In this document: piece after piece, positions 1 through 12,400 of the stretch
Layout of the letters: every line of letters begins with the position of its first letter
Numbering within the stretch: position 1 is the first letter of the stretch
Source: Chlamydiota bacterium
GTDB lineage: Bacteria > Chlamydiota > Chlamydiia > Chlamydiales > Parachlamydiaceae
Direction: 5' to 3'
DNA length: 64,000 nucleotides
Assembly: GCA_013287905.1 (NCBI GenBank)
Contig: JABDCW010000006.1
Location: 1 to 64,000, forward strand
Notes under the pieces: model-generated
Told to the model about the DNA's origin: nothing
The model's database searches: none
What the model saw: only the letters and a program-made list of their open reading frames with translations
Program-made: the position numbers and the translations under genes

Positions 1-218
1 TGCATTGCTCGGTTGGCAATGCTTTTCCAGCTATTTCGGAAACGATTTAGCGAGAATGACTCAACTATACTAAAGTCGGGTTCTTTTGTGCAACATCTTT
101 CTAAAAAAAAGAAAAAAATATAGGAAATAACGATGCAACCGGCTGAAATTTTTCCGGTTAAAGATTAGTACGATAGACAACCTGTACATATTTACGAGAT
201 ACCTCAATAAAAGCAAAT

Positions 219-366
219 TTAACAGGATGAGCAAGATAGGCAGGATAAAAAAAACAGAAGATAAAATTTAAAAACCATAATATTCCCTGTTAGACTATTA
301 TTTTAGATATTGCCATTCCTTTTGCCTCATCCTGTCTATCCTGTCTATCCTGCTTATCCTGTTAAA
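219..366. repeat. Inverted repeat, AACAGGAT family, in the left-edge spacer
   Basis: The arm near 220-245 (TAACAGGATGAGCAAGATAGG, then CAGGATA) is the approximate reverse complement of a tract at 325-366 made of tandem TATCCTGTC units ending in TATCCTGTTA. It belongs to the same family as the arms at 17451-17553 and 24956-25057. The remainder of the spacer 1-574 holds no gene that I can support; a possible reading frame across 310-531 only translates the repeat. The gene at 575 has its own ribosome-binding site. Confidence 0.75.
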
Positions 367-574
367 GTTATGCTAAATTTACAGATCCCGCGAATATGTA
401 CGGCAACTTTTCCTTCAGATTTCTATTCGATCACAAAGGGCTTACATTTTACTCAAAAGCCGCATATCGCGTTATATACATTTATTTTTCATTGCAATTT
501 TATTAGCAAACGCTTATCTATTCTCATGTAATTACTCATGTAAATTCAAAACTCAAACTAAACCGGAGGACTTC

Positions 575-1501
575 ATGAAACGAATTGTCTCTTTAATTTT
601 TGCCTGCTCTCTGTTACTTCCGCAACTTATTCTCGGACAAGATTGCTGCTATTCTAACTGCACGACCGATTGTTTTGGTTTTGATACAGTGCTTACATTT
701 GATGTAGGAGGCGGCTATCGCCAGGATGACATCGAATGGAAAGTAAGTTCGCTATCCAATCCCGAAAGGATCACAAAAGATAAGTGGAATAAGCTGGAGA
801 TGGGCATTGTAGAAACAAATGCGCAATTTCTTGCCTGCGAGCATTATCTGGCTAAACTCGATTTCGATTATGGATGGTTCGGCGAGGGCGGCAAACAACA
901 TATCACCAGGTTTAACACGTTTTGCGGCACAGACCGTTTACAAGCCGAAACAAACGGACATGTCTATAACTTGGATGGAGCCGTTGGCTATCAATTCAAC
1001 TGGTGCTGCTACCGCTATGCCCTTACCCCATTGGTCGGTTATTCCTACCATTTTCAAAAACTGAAAAACCACAACTATCGCGATCACCGCTCCCCGGATA
1101 ATAAATTTTCTGTCCACAATAGTTATAAATTACGCTGGAGAGGCCCAACCCTTGGGATCGCAGCAGCATACCAAATCTCTTGCGATTGGCAAGTGAGCTT
1201 CCTGTATAATTATCATTGGGTACGGTATCGCGGAAAAATTGAAGAAAACTTCAACTTCTCAGGACATGTCCTGGGAGAGCAAAAGGCGAATAAAGTGCAT
1301 GGCAATGAATTTAAGATCAGCACAAGCTATCAATTTTGCCCAAACTGGATCTTTTGCTTAAATGTCGACTACAAAGTGTTTCAAGGCAACGATGGTCGCT
1401 TTGAGACTAAAAGACGGTCCAAATGCGAACATGACGCAAAATTGCATCATTTAAAATGGACATCACTAAACGCAACAGCGGATGTCGCTTACATTTTTTA
1501 A
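575..1501 (+). CDS. Putative outer-membrane beta-barrel protein (MOMP/porin-like)
   Basis: The 308-residue product starts with a Sec signal peptide: basic KR, a hydrophobic stretch to about residue 20, likely cleavage near G21/Q22. The mature N-terminus has clustered cysteines (C24, C25, C29, C33), as in chlamydial outer-membrane proteins that are disulphide-linked. The rest alternates short aromatic-rich segments and polar turns, with Tyr/Trp/Phe at strand ends, and the chain ends in Phe, a usual signal for barrel insertion. A good Shine-Dalgarno GGAGGA lies at 565-570, five bases before ATG. I infer a MOMP-like porin of an environmental chlamydia; no specific family can be assigned by eye. 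A strong hairpin follows at 1512-1547. Confidence 0.65.
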   Translation: MKRIVSLIFACSLLLPQLILGQDCCYSNCTTDCFGFDTVLTFDVGGGYRQDDIEWKVSSLSNPERITKDKWNKLEMGIVETNAQFLACEHYLAKLDFDYGWFGEGGKQHITRFNTFCGTDRLQAETNGHVYNLDGAVGYQFNWCCYRYALTPLVGYSYHFQKLKNHNYRDHRSPDNKFSVHNSYKLRWRGPTLGIAAAYQISCDWQVSFLYNYHWVRYRGKIEENFNFSGHVLGEQKANKVHGNEFKISTSYQFCPNWIFCLNVDYKVFQGNDGRFETKRRSKCEHDAKLHHLKWTSLNATADVAYIF

Positions 1502-1511
1502 CCTCCTGATA

Positions 1512-1547
1512 TAAGTTTAACGGGGGGAATTCCCTTCGTTAAACTTA
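1512..1547. terminator. Perfect hairpin downstream of the porin-like gene
   Basis: AAGTTTAACG at 1513-1522 pairs perfectly with CGTTAAACTT at 1537-1546, flanked by one more pair, and the loop itself contains GGGAATTCCC. There is no T-run after it, so it may be a factor-dependent terminator or an mRNA-stabilising hairpin between the porin-like gene and the small membrane protein starting at 1561. Confidence 0.5.
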
Positions 1548-1560
1548 AAGGCTAAAGTTA

Positions 1561-1749
1561 ATGAAAAAAAATATTGGAACCAAAGACCGTCTGATCAGAT
1601 TCACTTTAGCCATCATTTTAACAGTCTTAGCTTTCTGGCAAGAAAGCTGGCTTCTTTTTGCGTTTGCCCTCTTTACCTTTTATGAAGCATGTGCATGCTG
1701 GTGCGTTGTCTATTATTTCCTTGGCAAAAACTCCTGTACAACTAAATAG
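1561..1749 (+). CDS. DUF2892 family small inner-membrane protein
   Basis: The 62-residue protein has the DUF2892 (YgaP-like transmembrane domain) pattern: N-terminal NIGTKDRLIR followed by two hydrophobic helices (about residues 14-26 and 30-45), then a Cys-containing loop (CACWC) and YFLGKNSC near the C-terminus. The family is widespread and of unknown biochemical role; members often have the same GT.DR.IR opening. No convincing Shine-Dalgarno precedes ATG. It follows the porin-like gene by 60 bp and could be read through from it despite the hairpin between them. Confidence 0.75.
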   Translation: MKKNIGTKDRLIRFTLAIILTVLAFWQESWLLFAFALFTFYEACACWCVVYYFLGKNSCTTK

Positions 1750-1870
1750 ACGGTATTTGGCATTAAATCGTTTTAATGATTAGTCGCCTTGAGCTTCCCG
1801 CCTAAAAACTGGACAATAAATCATTTTTTTTTAATAGTCTGTTAAAACCCCTTTCGAGAATGGTAGAGAA

Positions 1871-3451
1871 ATGATGGGAAGCTGGGAGATCATTTTTATC
1901 CTGTTGTTTGCGGCCGTCCTCCTGATAGGAATCGCGCAAAAAATCCAAATCCCCTATCCCATCATTCTGGTACTCGGCGGTACTGTTCTTGGCTTCATTC
2001 CTGTTTTACAGACCATAAACTTGGATTCAAATGTCATTCTCCTGCTTTTCCTCCCTCCCATTCTTTATTATGCATCTTTTGGTATTGACTTTCGCGAATT
2101 TCAGAAAAATTGGCGGGAAATTTTTTCCCTTGCCCTCGGGTTGGTTGTTTTTACCACACTGCTGGTAGGAATATTATTTAAATGGATGTTCCCGGAATTT
2201 TCCTGGGCTCTTTGCTTTGCTTTTGGAGCCATCATTTCTCCGCCGGACGCCATTGCTGCCACAACTATTCTCAAACGTTTTGCCATCTCACCGCGACTAG
2301 TCGCTCTGCTTGAAGGAGAGAGCTTAATCAATGATGCCTCAGCCATCGTTCTTTATAAACTGGCTTTGACTGCTTTGCTCTCCGGGACATTTTCATTAAT
2401 GGACGGCGGGAAAGAATTTCTGCAGGCAGTCATCGGAGGGATTATGGTAGGCTTTGCCCTCGGGTTTCTACTGCAGTATTTTTCCAAAAATTATTTATCC
2501 CCGATTTTAGGGGTCGTTTTTTCATTTACCATTCCCTATATCACTTTCATCATTGCAACCTACTTGGAAGTTTCCGGTGTACTGGCTGTGGTCGTTAACG
2601 GACTGATCGGTTCGCGGATCCTCTATACACATCACTCTTCTCTAAGACGGGTCCTTGGGTTTGCCGCATGGGATATATTTATCATTCTCTTAAATTGTTT
2701 TGTTTTTATTTTGATCGGTTTGCAATTGGGCGCCATTACCCAAATGCTGACGGCAAAGCAGATGCTGTTGTATGTGGGTTATGCTCTGTTAATTGCCCTT
2801 TCCATGGTCATTGCACGTTTGGCTTGGGTCTATGCAAGAGTAGCCATCACTTATATCACTGCGTTAAAAGCCAAAAAAACTGCAAGGCTGGCCCCGCAAA
2901 TGATTCGAGAGGCCGCTATTATTGCCTGGTCCGGTATGCGCGGGATCGTATCCTTAGCACTTGCCATCTCATTACCCTATTCTTTAAGTCAGGATGGGAT
3001 GCCTCTTGAAGGTCGCAATGAAGTGATTTTTATCACTTTCTTCGTCATTCTCGCTACGCTTCTTGTCCCTGGCCTTTCGCTTCCCCTTCTCATTCGCTCG
3101 CTAAAAATCCACAGTGTTTCTGAAAAAAATGAGGAAAAGAAGGTTAGAGAACAACTGGAAGCAGCTGTTAATCATAAATTGCATGCCTTGCTGAATGCAG
3201 ATCATATTAACAAAGAAGAGTATGAATTTCTCCGGCACTACTTCCATTCTCACAGCCGCATTTTAGAAATTGCCCATTCATCGGAACAAGAGATAAAAAG
3301 TATCGAATTAGCCCGCAGAAAAGTCATCGAAGCCCAGCGCAAAGCCATCTTTGAAATGTGGAAACAGGAAGAAATTAACGACCGCACTCTTATGCATTTT
3401 GAAAATGAATTGGATGTAATAGAAATCCACATTGCCAGGGCCGAATTATGA
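1871..3451 (+). CDS. CPA1-family Na+/H+ antiporter
   Basis: The 526-residue protein is a polytopic membrane protein of about 12 hydrophobic segments in residues 1-410, with CPA1/NhaP hallmarks: SPPDAIA near residue 126, GESLINDASA near residue 148 (the ND pair is the ion-binding site of the family), and a conserved arginine-rich SGMRGIVSLALA motif near residue 357. It should exchange cytoplasmic H+ for Na+ or K+ across the inner membrane. Residues 415-526 form a charged, helical cytoplasmic tail, probably regulatory. Two ATGs are in tandem (1871, 1874). The stop codon overlaps that of the convergent giant gene by six bases. Confidence 0.88.
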   Translation: MMGSWEIIFILLFAAVLLIGIAQKIQIPYPIILVLGGTVLGFIPVLQTINLDSNVILLLFLPPILYYASFGIDFREFQKNWREIFSLALGLVVFTTLLVGILFKWMFPEFSWALCFAFGAIISPPDAIAATTILKRFAISPRLVALLEGESLINDASAIVLYKLALTALLSGTFSLMDGGKEFLQAVIGGIMVGFALGFLLQYFSKNYLSPILGVVFSFTIPYITFIIATYLEVSGVLAVVVNGLIGSRILYTHHSSLRRVLGFAAWDIFIILLNCFVFILIGLQLGAITQMLTAKQMLLYVGYALLIALSMVIARLAWVYARVAITYITALKAKKTARLAPQMIREAAIIAWSGMRGIVSLALAISLPYSLSQDGMPLEGRNEVIFITFFVILATLLVPGLSLPLLIRSLKIHSVSEKNEEKKVREQLEAAVNHKLHALLNADHINKEEYEFLRHYFHSHSRILEIAHSSEQEIKSIELARRKVIEAQRKAIFEMWKQEEINDRTLMHFENELDVIEIHIARAEL

Positions 3452-6400
3452 CGTACGTTTAGGCGCGCCGCCTAATCTCTTCGCAAGTTCACTTTGAGCA
3501 TAGAGTTGTCGATGGGTCGGACGCAAAGGCAAAACTTGCTCCATAAAAAACTTATGGAAGGCATCAACGCCCATTTCCTTAGCTTTAAGTTCTATATGAT
3601 CCAGTTCTTCCGCCGAATAGTTAATCTCGCCATTGAGCAATTTGACCTCGGCCAATAAATGGACAAATTCCGGGTTCTTTTCTAATTCCTCCTGAGCAAA
3701 TTCATTGGACCCTTGCGAGACAATTTTATTGTTGAGATCGTAGATGGCAACTTTGCGTTGTCTCCCTTCAGCCATTCCCACCTCTCTGTCTTTTTTTAAT
3801 TTCGCCCGAAATTGGATACTGTCGTTTTGATCGATCACCATCACCTGGAGTTTTTTTGTTCCATCGGACAGCTCATCCTGGATGACCAAGACTTCAAAAA
3901 TCGGCTTTTGTTCTGAAGGATCCAAGGGAACCTGACGAGCCTCCATGATTTTTGGCACATTGATCGCATAAAAGTTATTACTGACCAAAATTTGCGGGCT
4001 GAACAGGCTTTTTGAAACCCCAATCTGCTTCGATTGAACGCCTAAAGTTTCACTCAATTTCCAGGTACAGCATTTTGCCGAAAATTTTAAGGTCTTGTGT
4101 TCGTCAATGCGTTTGTTAACGGCCCGATACATTTTTCTAAGTACCCAAAAAATCCCATATATATAAGCCGGACCGCCAAGGAAACCGAGGACGACCCCTG
4201 TGATTATTGCCCAGCGCGGAGCCTTTGAAAAGGGATTTTTCACTGTAGGAACCCCTCTGACGATTTTGTCGAAAGTCCCCGATATTTTTGCCAGAAACGG
4301 ATTGAGCTTCATCGGTTTTTCCCATCCGGCAGAAAAGAGATCGACACTATCCCACCTTTGAGCTGTTCGCATGAGTTCTGCAGGTTGGATTTGGACTTGC
4401 GTCTGTATTTCTACCTGGGCCTCTACTTCGACTTCCTGCAGCACTTCGCATTCCATCCCAAGAGCAGCACCGCCGCTTCTTACAGTTGGAGGCAAGGCCA
4501 TCGTTTCCCATTTATCCTGATAAGTTCCCAGTTTTTGGACAAGGGCAAGGCGCTCTTCTTTGGTAAACTTCAATTTTTCCACTTTGGCGAGGCATCTTTT
4601 ATAATGTTTTTCCAGGACATCAATAGTCGGCTGATCGCTTGTAGCTCTTCCATAAAGAATAGTGGGATCTAACTGGTCTTGCGTCATCAGTTCTGTTTCG
4701 AAGGAGCGGTAAAGAGCTGCCATTTCACTTGCATCGAGAGACTCATCATCTTCGCAACTTCGTTGCGAGATGTTCAGGAGTTTATCGATGATAGCGCTGC
4801 GGATCTCATTGTCCATCTGCAGCAGTTGCGCCTGAAAATTTTGGTCCGCTTCCTGAATCGCCTGATTTTCGATCAGATGGAGCAGCAGCTGCATGGGGGT
4901 AGGAGGTGGAGGGCGGGTTGGAGCAGCTGCATCTGCTTCTGCCGGGGCTACTCCAAGTGCTGCATCGCCTTGCAGATTTAGCTGCATCGCTTTTTGCTTT
5001 GCAGCAATTTGTGCGGCAATACTATCGGGAACAACCCACTCGGTACCTTGCTCTAAATGCCATTGGCGCATTCTGCCGGCTCCTTGCCCGGCTGCAGCTT
5101 TCGTGGTATCTTTTCCCATCGTCAATAGAATAACAGCATCGATAGCCTGTTTGATGTCGCTGCCGACAGTGCGTCCCTGGTCGTATATGGTCACGCGCTC
5201 TTCGGGTTGGATGCTGCTCATCTTTGGATCTTGAATCTGTCCTGTTTCTATATCCATCATCTTGAAGTTTCTGCTCTCTTCATCAAAGAATAAAACGGCC
5301 TGAATCTCAGCATGACCCCGATATTTTTCGCAGGTTTTTTTGGCGATCTCGAGATTGGACAGACCCTTAAATTCGGCGGCTGTGTCGCCAATGGCATACG
5401 TTTTTGGACTGCCTTTCGCTATATCCAGCGTCTCACCAAGGGCTTGGAGTGGAGTTTCCCCCTTAATCATGTGTACTTTGTCCTGTGTGCCCGACTTCAT
5501 CAGCAACAGATGGGTCACTTGTCCCGATGTCCCCACCATGGGAATGAACGAAGTATTCGGACCATGAGCAGCGATATCTTGCGGTGTTGCGGTCAGCGAC
5601 AAAGAACTTTGGAACTGGCTGCGGAAGTTTTGGACAGAGCTGATCAGAGTTTTTGAATATAACTTAATTTGCGGAGTGATGATTTCGCGAATGTAATAGA
5701 GGATCACCCTTTTATCGTGCTGCAAACTTTCTGCAATAGCTTCTATGTCTTTGTCCTGCATTTCTCCTAAGACTTTATTGCTACGGGGAAGCAACTGTTT
5801 GAAGAAGATGTTTGTTTGGCTGTCGGCAGTCGAGACGCCAAGAGAAGCCTCTTTAACAGCTACTGCCTGCAAGTGAAGAATAAATTTCTTCACTTGGGGG
5901 ACGGAAAGTCCTTTATGCAGATAGGTCATATATGTTTTGACCAGGGTTTCGTGAGGATTTTTAAATTCGGAAGGGGAAAGCTCGCTTTCTTTTGGCGTAT
6001 TGCTGGTCTCAAAGGGAATCGCATATTCGCATCTTCCGATATGCAATTTTGACAGCCCGAATTTTTCATCGACTTGCGCTTTAATGCTTTCTTTTAATAC
6101 CTGGTTTAGCATCCCCTGCAACAGGCAAATCTCCACTTTATTCTTGTGCTTGGCAACTCCTTCAGGCATATCGATTTTGCCATCCATGAAGTTGCGAAAT
6201 TCCGGTGTATCATCGATTTTGTATTTTGCAATATACCGGTTGATAAGAGTTTCTTTTACTTTTTTGTACTGTTCATCTGTTGTTAAGGCTTGCTTGTTAT
6301 CTTTGATATGCAAAAGGTCCGCTTCATCGGAGACGAGTTCATCGAAAAGCGATTCGAAAAAGAGCACCTGATCTTCGGGTAGACCCGAAGGAGTGCCAAG

Positions 6401-9400
6401 AGTGTAGATCAACTTATCGATCGGACTTAACACCTGATGCGCCTCATCGATAGAGGCCCATGAGTTTTGCCTTAAGAAACGTAAAATTTTTCCCATCAGT
6501 TCCACCTGAGGCTTTTCCTCGCCGGAAAGCCCTTGTCTTTGGCTGATCATTTGCAACGATAAAATGCAGTGCAGCTCTAAAGCGCGGAGCGTCTCTGACC
6601 TGACATTTAAGGCAATTCCCTGTTCCTTTCCCCTTTTTAATTCATCGTAGATAAACTGCAGGGAATCTACAGAAAACTGCGTGCTTCTGTCAAAAGCAAA
6701 GCGGTCGACAGGTCTTTGGAACGCAAGCTCTGTCGACTCTTGCACATCTTCTGTATTGGGTATTTCGATCCCCCTTGGCCAGACATTCACCACATGTCCC
6801 TTCTCGGCTTTTTCCAAGTTTAATGTCGGGATCATCGCCTTTGTTTTGCCAAAACCAGTCGGCATTTGAGCTAAAATCTCCTTCCATTCGCTGTCCCCGA
6901 TCTCTTTGAGCTTTTGGATCTGCATGCTGCGGTACATGTATTGGCTCGCGCATTCAAAAAAGAGTTTGTCAATAGTACCTGTGGTTGGCTCGTAATGGCG
7001 CACAAGCTGCAACGACTGGACGAAATGCTGCAGATGGAGATCTTTTTTTTGCTGATCCGTTTGTTTTGCCCAACTCTCCAGACGGCTCGAAACTTCCATC
7101 ATCTGATGCAGGCGGCTTAACTGCACATGATAGTCTGCCATCCCATACATCAGCTTTAAAACCGCTTCATCAGGTAATTGAGTTCTTGTTTTGATCGCCT
7201 CTTTGTTGCCGGATAGCATAAGTCTTTGAAGCTCTTGCCAGGTCACCTGTTTTTTTAGTCCATATTGTTCGATTTTTTGCTTAGACTGTGCGCTTGGCAA
7301 CTGGATATTGTTGACTTGCCAGAGCAAAGCCGCTTTTTCTGTCTTTAATATGGTTTTTAATGCCTCTTGTTGGTTGTGTAAATCTTTTGCTTCGGCTCCC
7401 AAATCGACATTGTCTTTCAAAGTATATGTGGGTTCCGCTTTTTGAGCTTTTCGATACGCTTCTAATTCCTCGGCTTCTTTTTTCAATTTCATTTTGAGAA
7501 GTTTATATTGGGGATCATCCGGTACAAGATTTGGATCTAAGGAAGGAAGGGCTGCGGGAACATCTGTTTCCACAGGAAGCTTTTTGTCGAAATACTTATC
7601 TAAAATGGTTTTAAAATAGTCGTCGAAGGCTCTGTCTGTTTCCACAAGCGTATGGGCTGCCGGACTTAAGTTTACGCCGGGAGGAGTTTGTTCTATTTTC
7701 TTAAATTTCTTAAAAAATAAAGATCGCGCAGAAGGGATTGGGGCAAGGCTAATCGCAAAAGCGGCTTTAGATACTGCCTGGCCTATAAAAATTGATGCAA
7801 TAGATAAAGCAACCCCTGCCTTGCTTGCAGCTGGAAGTTTTCCTAAAAGAGCCTTTGTGTATTGGTCTTCCCTAAATTTAGGTACTTTAGTTTTTTTTGG
7901 CGAGTGGGTACGGATCTCTTCCATTCTTGCATTTTGAAGTCTATAGTATTCTTCCCCTGCTTTAGTATCTTTTTCTGCGGCTGCCTGCAATTCCGCAATA
8001 GATGGATATTTTTTCGGGTTTTTAGCGACATTGAGTAACGCTTTGATATATTCACCGGCATCCTTCCCTACAAACTTATGAAATTCCAAGATTTTAAGAA
8101 AGCTTGCCCGTTCAGTATCGCTACATTTTTGAAGCGCGTCATAGTAATCGAAATAGCGCTTTTGAAACACACCTCCCCGATTTGTGAGGATTGTTTGTTC
8201 TGCAAGAGATACGGGATTTGGCTGCCAGCGTTTCAAGGCAGAGAACATTTCACGCAAAAGAACGACACCTGGTTCCTCAACTTCTTTGAATGTTGCAACA
8301 CGATAACGCCCAAGTTTTCCCACCCCTGTATCAAGGTATTGCAGACGCGTTCTGGATTGGTGCTGAAATACCGCAAGCTGCAATTTTAAGGCTTTGATTG
8401 CCTTATTTTTGGCCTTGATTGCCGGTTCTTGGGCTTTAATCTCCTCTTTATGCGATTTTTTTCCGGCACGAGCGCTCTCCAGTAAGGCTAATTCTTTAGT
8501 TTCCTTTTCGATTTGCTTTTGGATTTTTTTCTCTGTAAGGGTAAGAAGAAATTTTTCCTCTTTCTCACTTAAACGATGCAAAGGGATATTTGTTTGATTT
8601 TTTTGGTAAGATAACAGAGCCGCACCTATTTCTGAAAAACTTGTTCCTTCACCGGTTTCTTGACCAAATGCAGGTGGATATTTCAAATTGTTCTCTTCGA
8701 CTAAAACGATGAGCTTCAGATAAAGAGCAGCGGCTGCCGGATGAGCGGACATTGCAAGTGTTCCCTTTAACAAGTTGATCACATCTAATTCCTGACCGGT
8801 CAATCGCTGCAGGCGGTAGCAATTTTGTAAAAGCAGGCGGCACTCTTCGAATTTTCCTTCCCTTGCGCTTAAATAGACTTGAAAAAACTTAGCCTCTCCC
8901 TGACGGGAATGGATTTTGCCATCTGTTACTTTATACTCTATCCAGCTAACTGGCTTGTTGACTTGAGCTCCTCTTGAGATTAAAATCCTTCTTTCGCCAG
9001 AAGCATTGACGATCTGTAAGTTTTTCACATCATCGGGCACACCATCAATCAATTGATTTTCTACTAAATAAAAGCCGGGATACTGTTTTAAATAGAATTT
9101 TTTTTCTCCCGGCTTGCCCTTCCCTTCAAATTCAAGGCCAAGCCTTGGCAGGTGAAGTTCTTCTATTTCTGTTTTATCCTGATTTGCATAACATAAAACG
9201 AAATTTGGGTCGGGCTCAAAATCAGAATAAAATTGAGGGGCGGCCTGAGGAGGAACCAATACTTTTCCATCTTTTAAGCGAATAATGTCGGCGACTTTAC
9301 GTTTATTTCCCTCCACCTTGTCAAATGTGATCTGATGGGTAAATGCCCCTTTATCCTGAACGAATATGGTGTCCGGATCATCGATTTTCGACCAGCACAT

Positions 9401-12400
9401 GATATTTGGTTTGCCGAGGAGCAATGGAAATTGCTGGACTAAAGAGTCAGGTGTTTCCCGAAATAAGTACTTGACTCCATCGATGTTTCGATAAAAATAG
9501 GTCTTTGTATCAGCGAAGCTTCCACTTTCAATGATCATTAATTCCGAGTCCATTCCCTGATTAATGATGACTGTATGATCCCCAAATCTGTCCCCCGTGA
9601 TCACACATGTTTTGACAGGATCTTTCATCAGTTGTGAATAAATGGGATGGCGGACAATACTTCCAGGAACTCGTTGAGGGGTTTTCCCATCCGATCCGGT
9701 AACAACTCCGCTGAGCAAGTCGATGGAACGGTTGCCATCATGATATAATGGAAATGTGCCTTGCCAGTCACCCCCCTTAAATCCAGGCTCGAAGATATTG
9801 AACAAGAAATTCAAAAGCTCGTTTCTGAATGCCGGTGTGAATGCCGGATCCTTATCATCCATTTTTATCTTTACTGCCTCTGCAATTTTCGCTTCGACCG
9901 TATGCATCAGGGAATCTTCCGATTTTGATTGCAGGGAACTTAAAATGACGGCAGCGAAATAATTTTTGGAGACAGCAGCAAGCAGTTTCGGATCGTTCGT
10001 ATATTCTTCCGCAGGACGGATACTATCGGGTGTTAATAATAATTTAATATTTTCCAATGCTTTTGGGTCCGACCCAATGCTTTGCGAATCTTTATCATCC
10101 CTTTTTTTCAATATCCAATCCTGCCACATAAGAGCATCAAAATCGGGAAAAGGGGGGTCTGCAACAATTTTTTTTTCGGAAAAAAATTGGGCAAGTTGCT
10201 TTCCGACTTTAACAACGATCTCGTACGATTCCAAATCTCTATTGTCGCTATAGTTTGTCAGCATCTTTGTAAATGAATCGGCAAGCCGGCCTGCAAATGC
10301 CGGATTGTCCTCTATTTGCGAAAGAACCCTTCCCAGTTTAAAGGGACTGTGAACAAACATGTTCTTTACAAAATTCCCTTTAAGTAATTGAGGATGACCC
10401 ACACAAAAAGAAACGATCCGGTTAAGCTCATCGAAAGGATCGGTAGCTGTCATGCGCAATTCTCTAAATTGATCAGCGCTTAAACCTAAGCTTTCAGGGG
10501 GGGGGGGTTGCTGCATAATCCGGTTTTGCTCCATTCTGGAATAGTGGAAACTCTGTTCGGATTGCCTTTCCTCTACTGTTCGCCTATCGTCAAAATCTCT
10601 TGCAGGGCCTGGTTTGGGTAAACGCGATTGGGATAAACCAAAATTCAAATACCATGTATCATCCCTTCTTCCGTCAATATGTATTTCTTGGCTAGCAGTG
10701 CATCTATATTCTTGCCATTCAGTAACTCTTGAGATAAATGCAAAGGAATAAGGGGTGGGGTCTTTGGTGTGAATTTTGACTATGTTGATGGCTGCATTTA
10801 GCAGTAGATGTACCGGCTCGGGAAGCAGCCCACTATCAGAGCGGCTTGCCATCAGTTTGGCAAGTTTTGCTAACCTGGGGTTTACATAACGCAAGCTTTC
10901 ATGATCCACAAAACGGGAAAAAAATTGAAAAGTTTGCGATTCTTCGATATTGTCCTCAGCTAACCTTAGTCCAGACATAATGTAAGCGGGAGATTGGGGG
11001 CGATTAGATGCATGTTGTTTAAATGAAAATAGCGTGGGAAACTGCGAATCAAAATCTTCTCTGTTTATGGGTTTAGTTGTCTCTTCCAGCGTAAATTCCG
11101 GATCGAAGTACCGAAGAACGCTAAAGCAGTGCTCATGCATTTTTACAGATGGCAACGCAAAATTTTCTTGCTTCACGGCAACAAGCAATTCGTAATAGTT
11201 TAAATTAAATCCTTGCAGCCTGCTTTCAGGGATTTGTCTAGCTAACTTATCTAAAATGGTTAAAAGAGTGTATTGCATGACTGTTTCTTCCGGAGTCGGA
11301 TGTGAGCCCTCACGGCAATTGATGCACCTTTCAAGAAGCAACGAAATCTTTTCCATTGTAGGGACGATTTTGTCAGGAGGGATTTCAGACCAAATGTCAT
11401 TGCCCTTCACAGGCACCGGAAGTGCCAAAAGAAAATCGGAAAGACAGCTCAGCGCTAACGCTTTCGAAGCACCAATGTATATTGGTACAGGTTTGATCCT
11501 TTGTGAAAATTCATCCACAACTTGTACGAGGTTTTCGGCCGATAATTGTTCGGGAACCTTGATTTGAAATAGTATGCTTACATGGGGATCTATCTTTGGG
11601 AATCTTTGTTGCTGATTAGCAGGCAGGATAGACCGCTGACCTGACATCCCGGCTTGCACAGGCTTAGAGTTGCCGCTGAGAGCGTCCTCTAATAATTGTT
11701 CATGATCCTCTATTCCAAATAGGGGTTCTGTCGTTATATCCCCTTTGCGTAATTTTGCCGGATCTGCCTGAGTGGAAATGCTTGAGGGTTCAATATCCAC
11801 AGGCACCTCTTCCGTCATAGCAAGAAGGTCCATTCGCCTTTGAATATCGAGAATTGTCGCCTGAAATGATTGCAGTTGTTCACCTGTCAGCAGGTGTTTT
11901 GATTCAAGTTTCGCAACAGACCTAGCCAAGTTTTCACACATATCGCGAAGCCGGGAACGCTCATCGTGGTTTAAGGGAATAGGAGGATCGGAGAGAAGAA
12001 GTTTTTTTGCAACAGCGACAAGGGTTTCATATTGCCATTGGAATTTTAATTGTTTAAAGCAATTTAGGCCGCTTTTTGACGATTTTCCATCATCTTTTAT
12101 GAGTGTGTAGTAGAGCGATGCGGTGATCCCCTTAACAGCGTCCGTTTGGCCTCGCGGTGCTTTTTTATATACTGCGGAGTCTGCATTTGGGTTTTCTGCC
12201 TCTTTGATTTTCCCGCCCAAATAACCAACGACCCCTTCGTACAATTCCTGCGGACCGGCCTTGATAGTGGGATCCCATGCAGCAGCAAGCTTTAGTTCCA
12301 GGAGGGCCTGATAAAATTCCACGCTTTCGATACGCTCTTTTCTGCATCCTGTTACATCGACAAATTCCTGAACTAAAGTTTCTTCCTTTAATTGTCCGGT

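Noticed and set aside
310-531. Open frame beginning MPFLLPHPVYPVYPAYPV
   Set aside because: It translates the TATCCTGTC repeat arm and A+T-rich DNA, has no ribosome-binding site and no protein-like composition.
10490-10515. Frameshift or sequencing error at the homopolymer splitting the giant gene
   Set aside because: The frame stays open on both sides at the given length and family-like motifs continue downstream in the same frame; a tract-length error cannot be excluded but is not needed.
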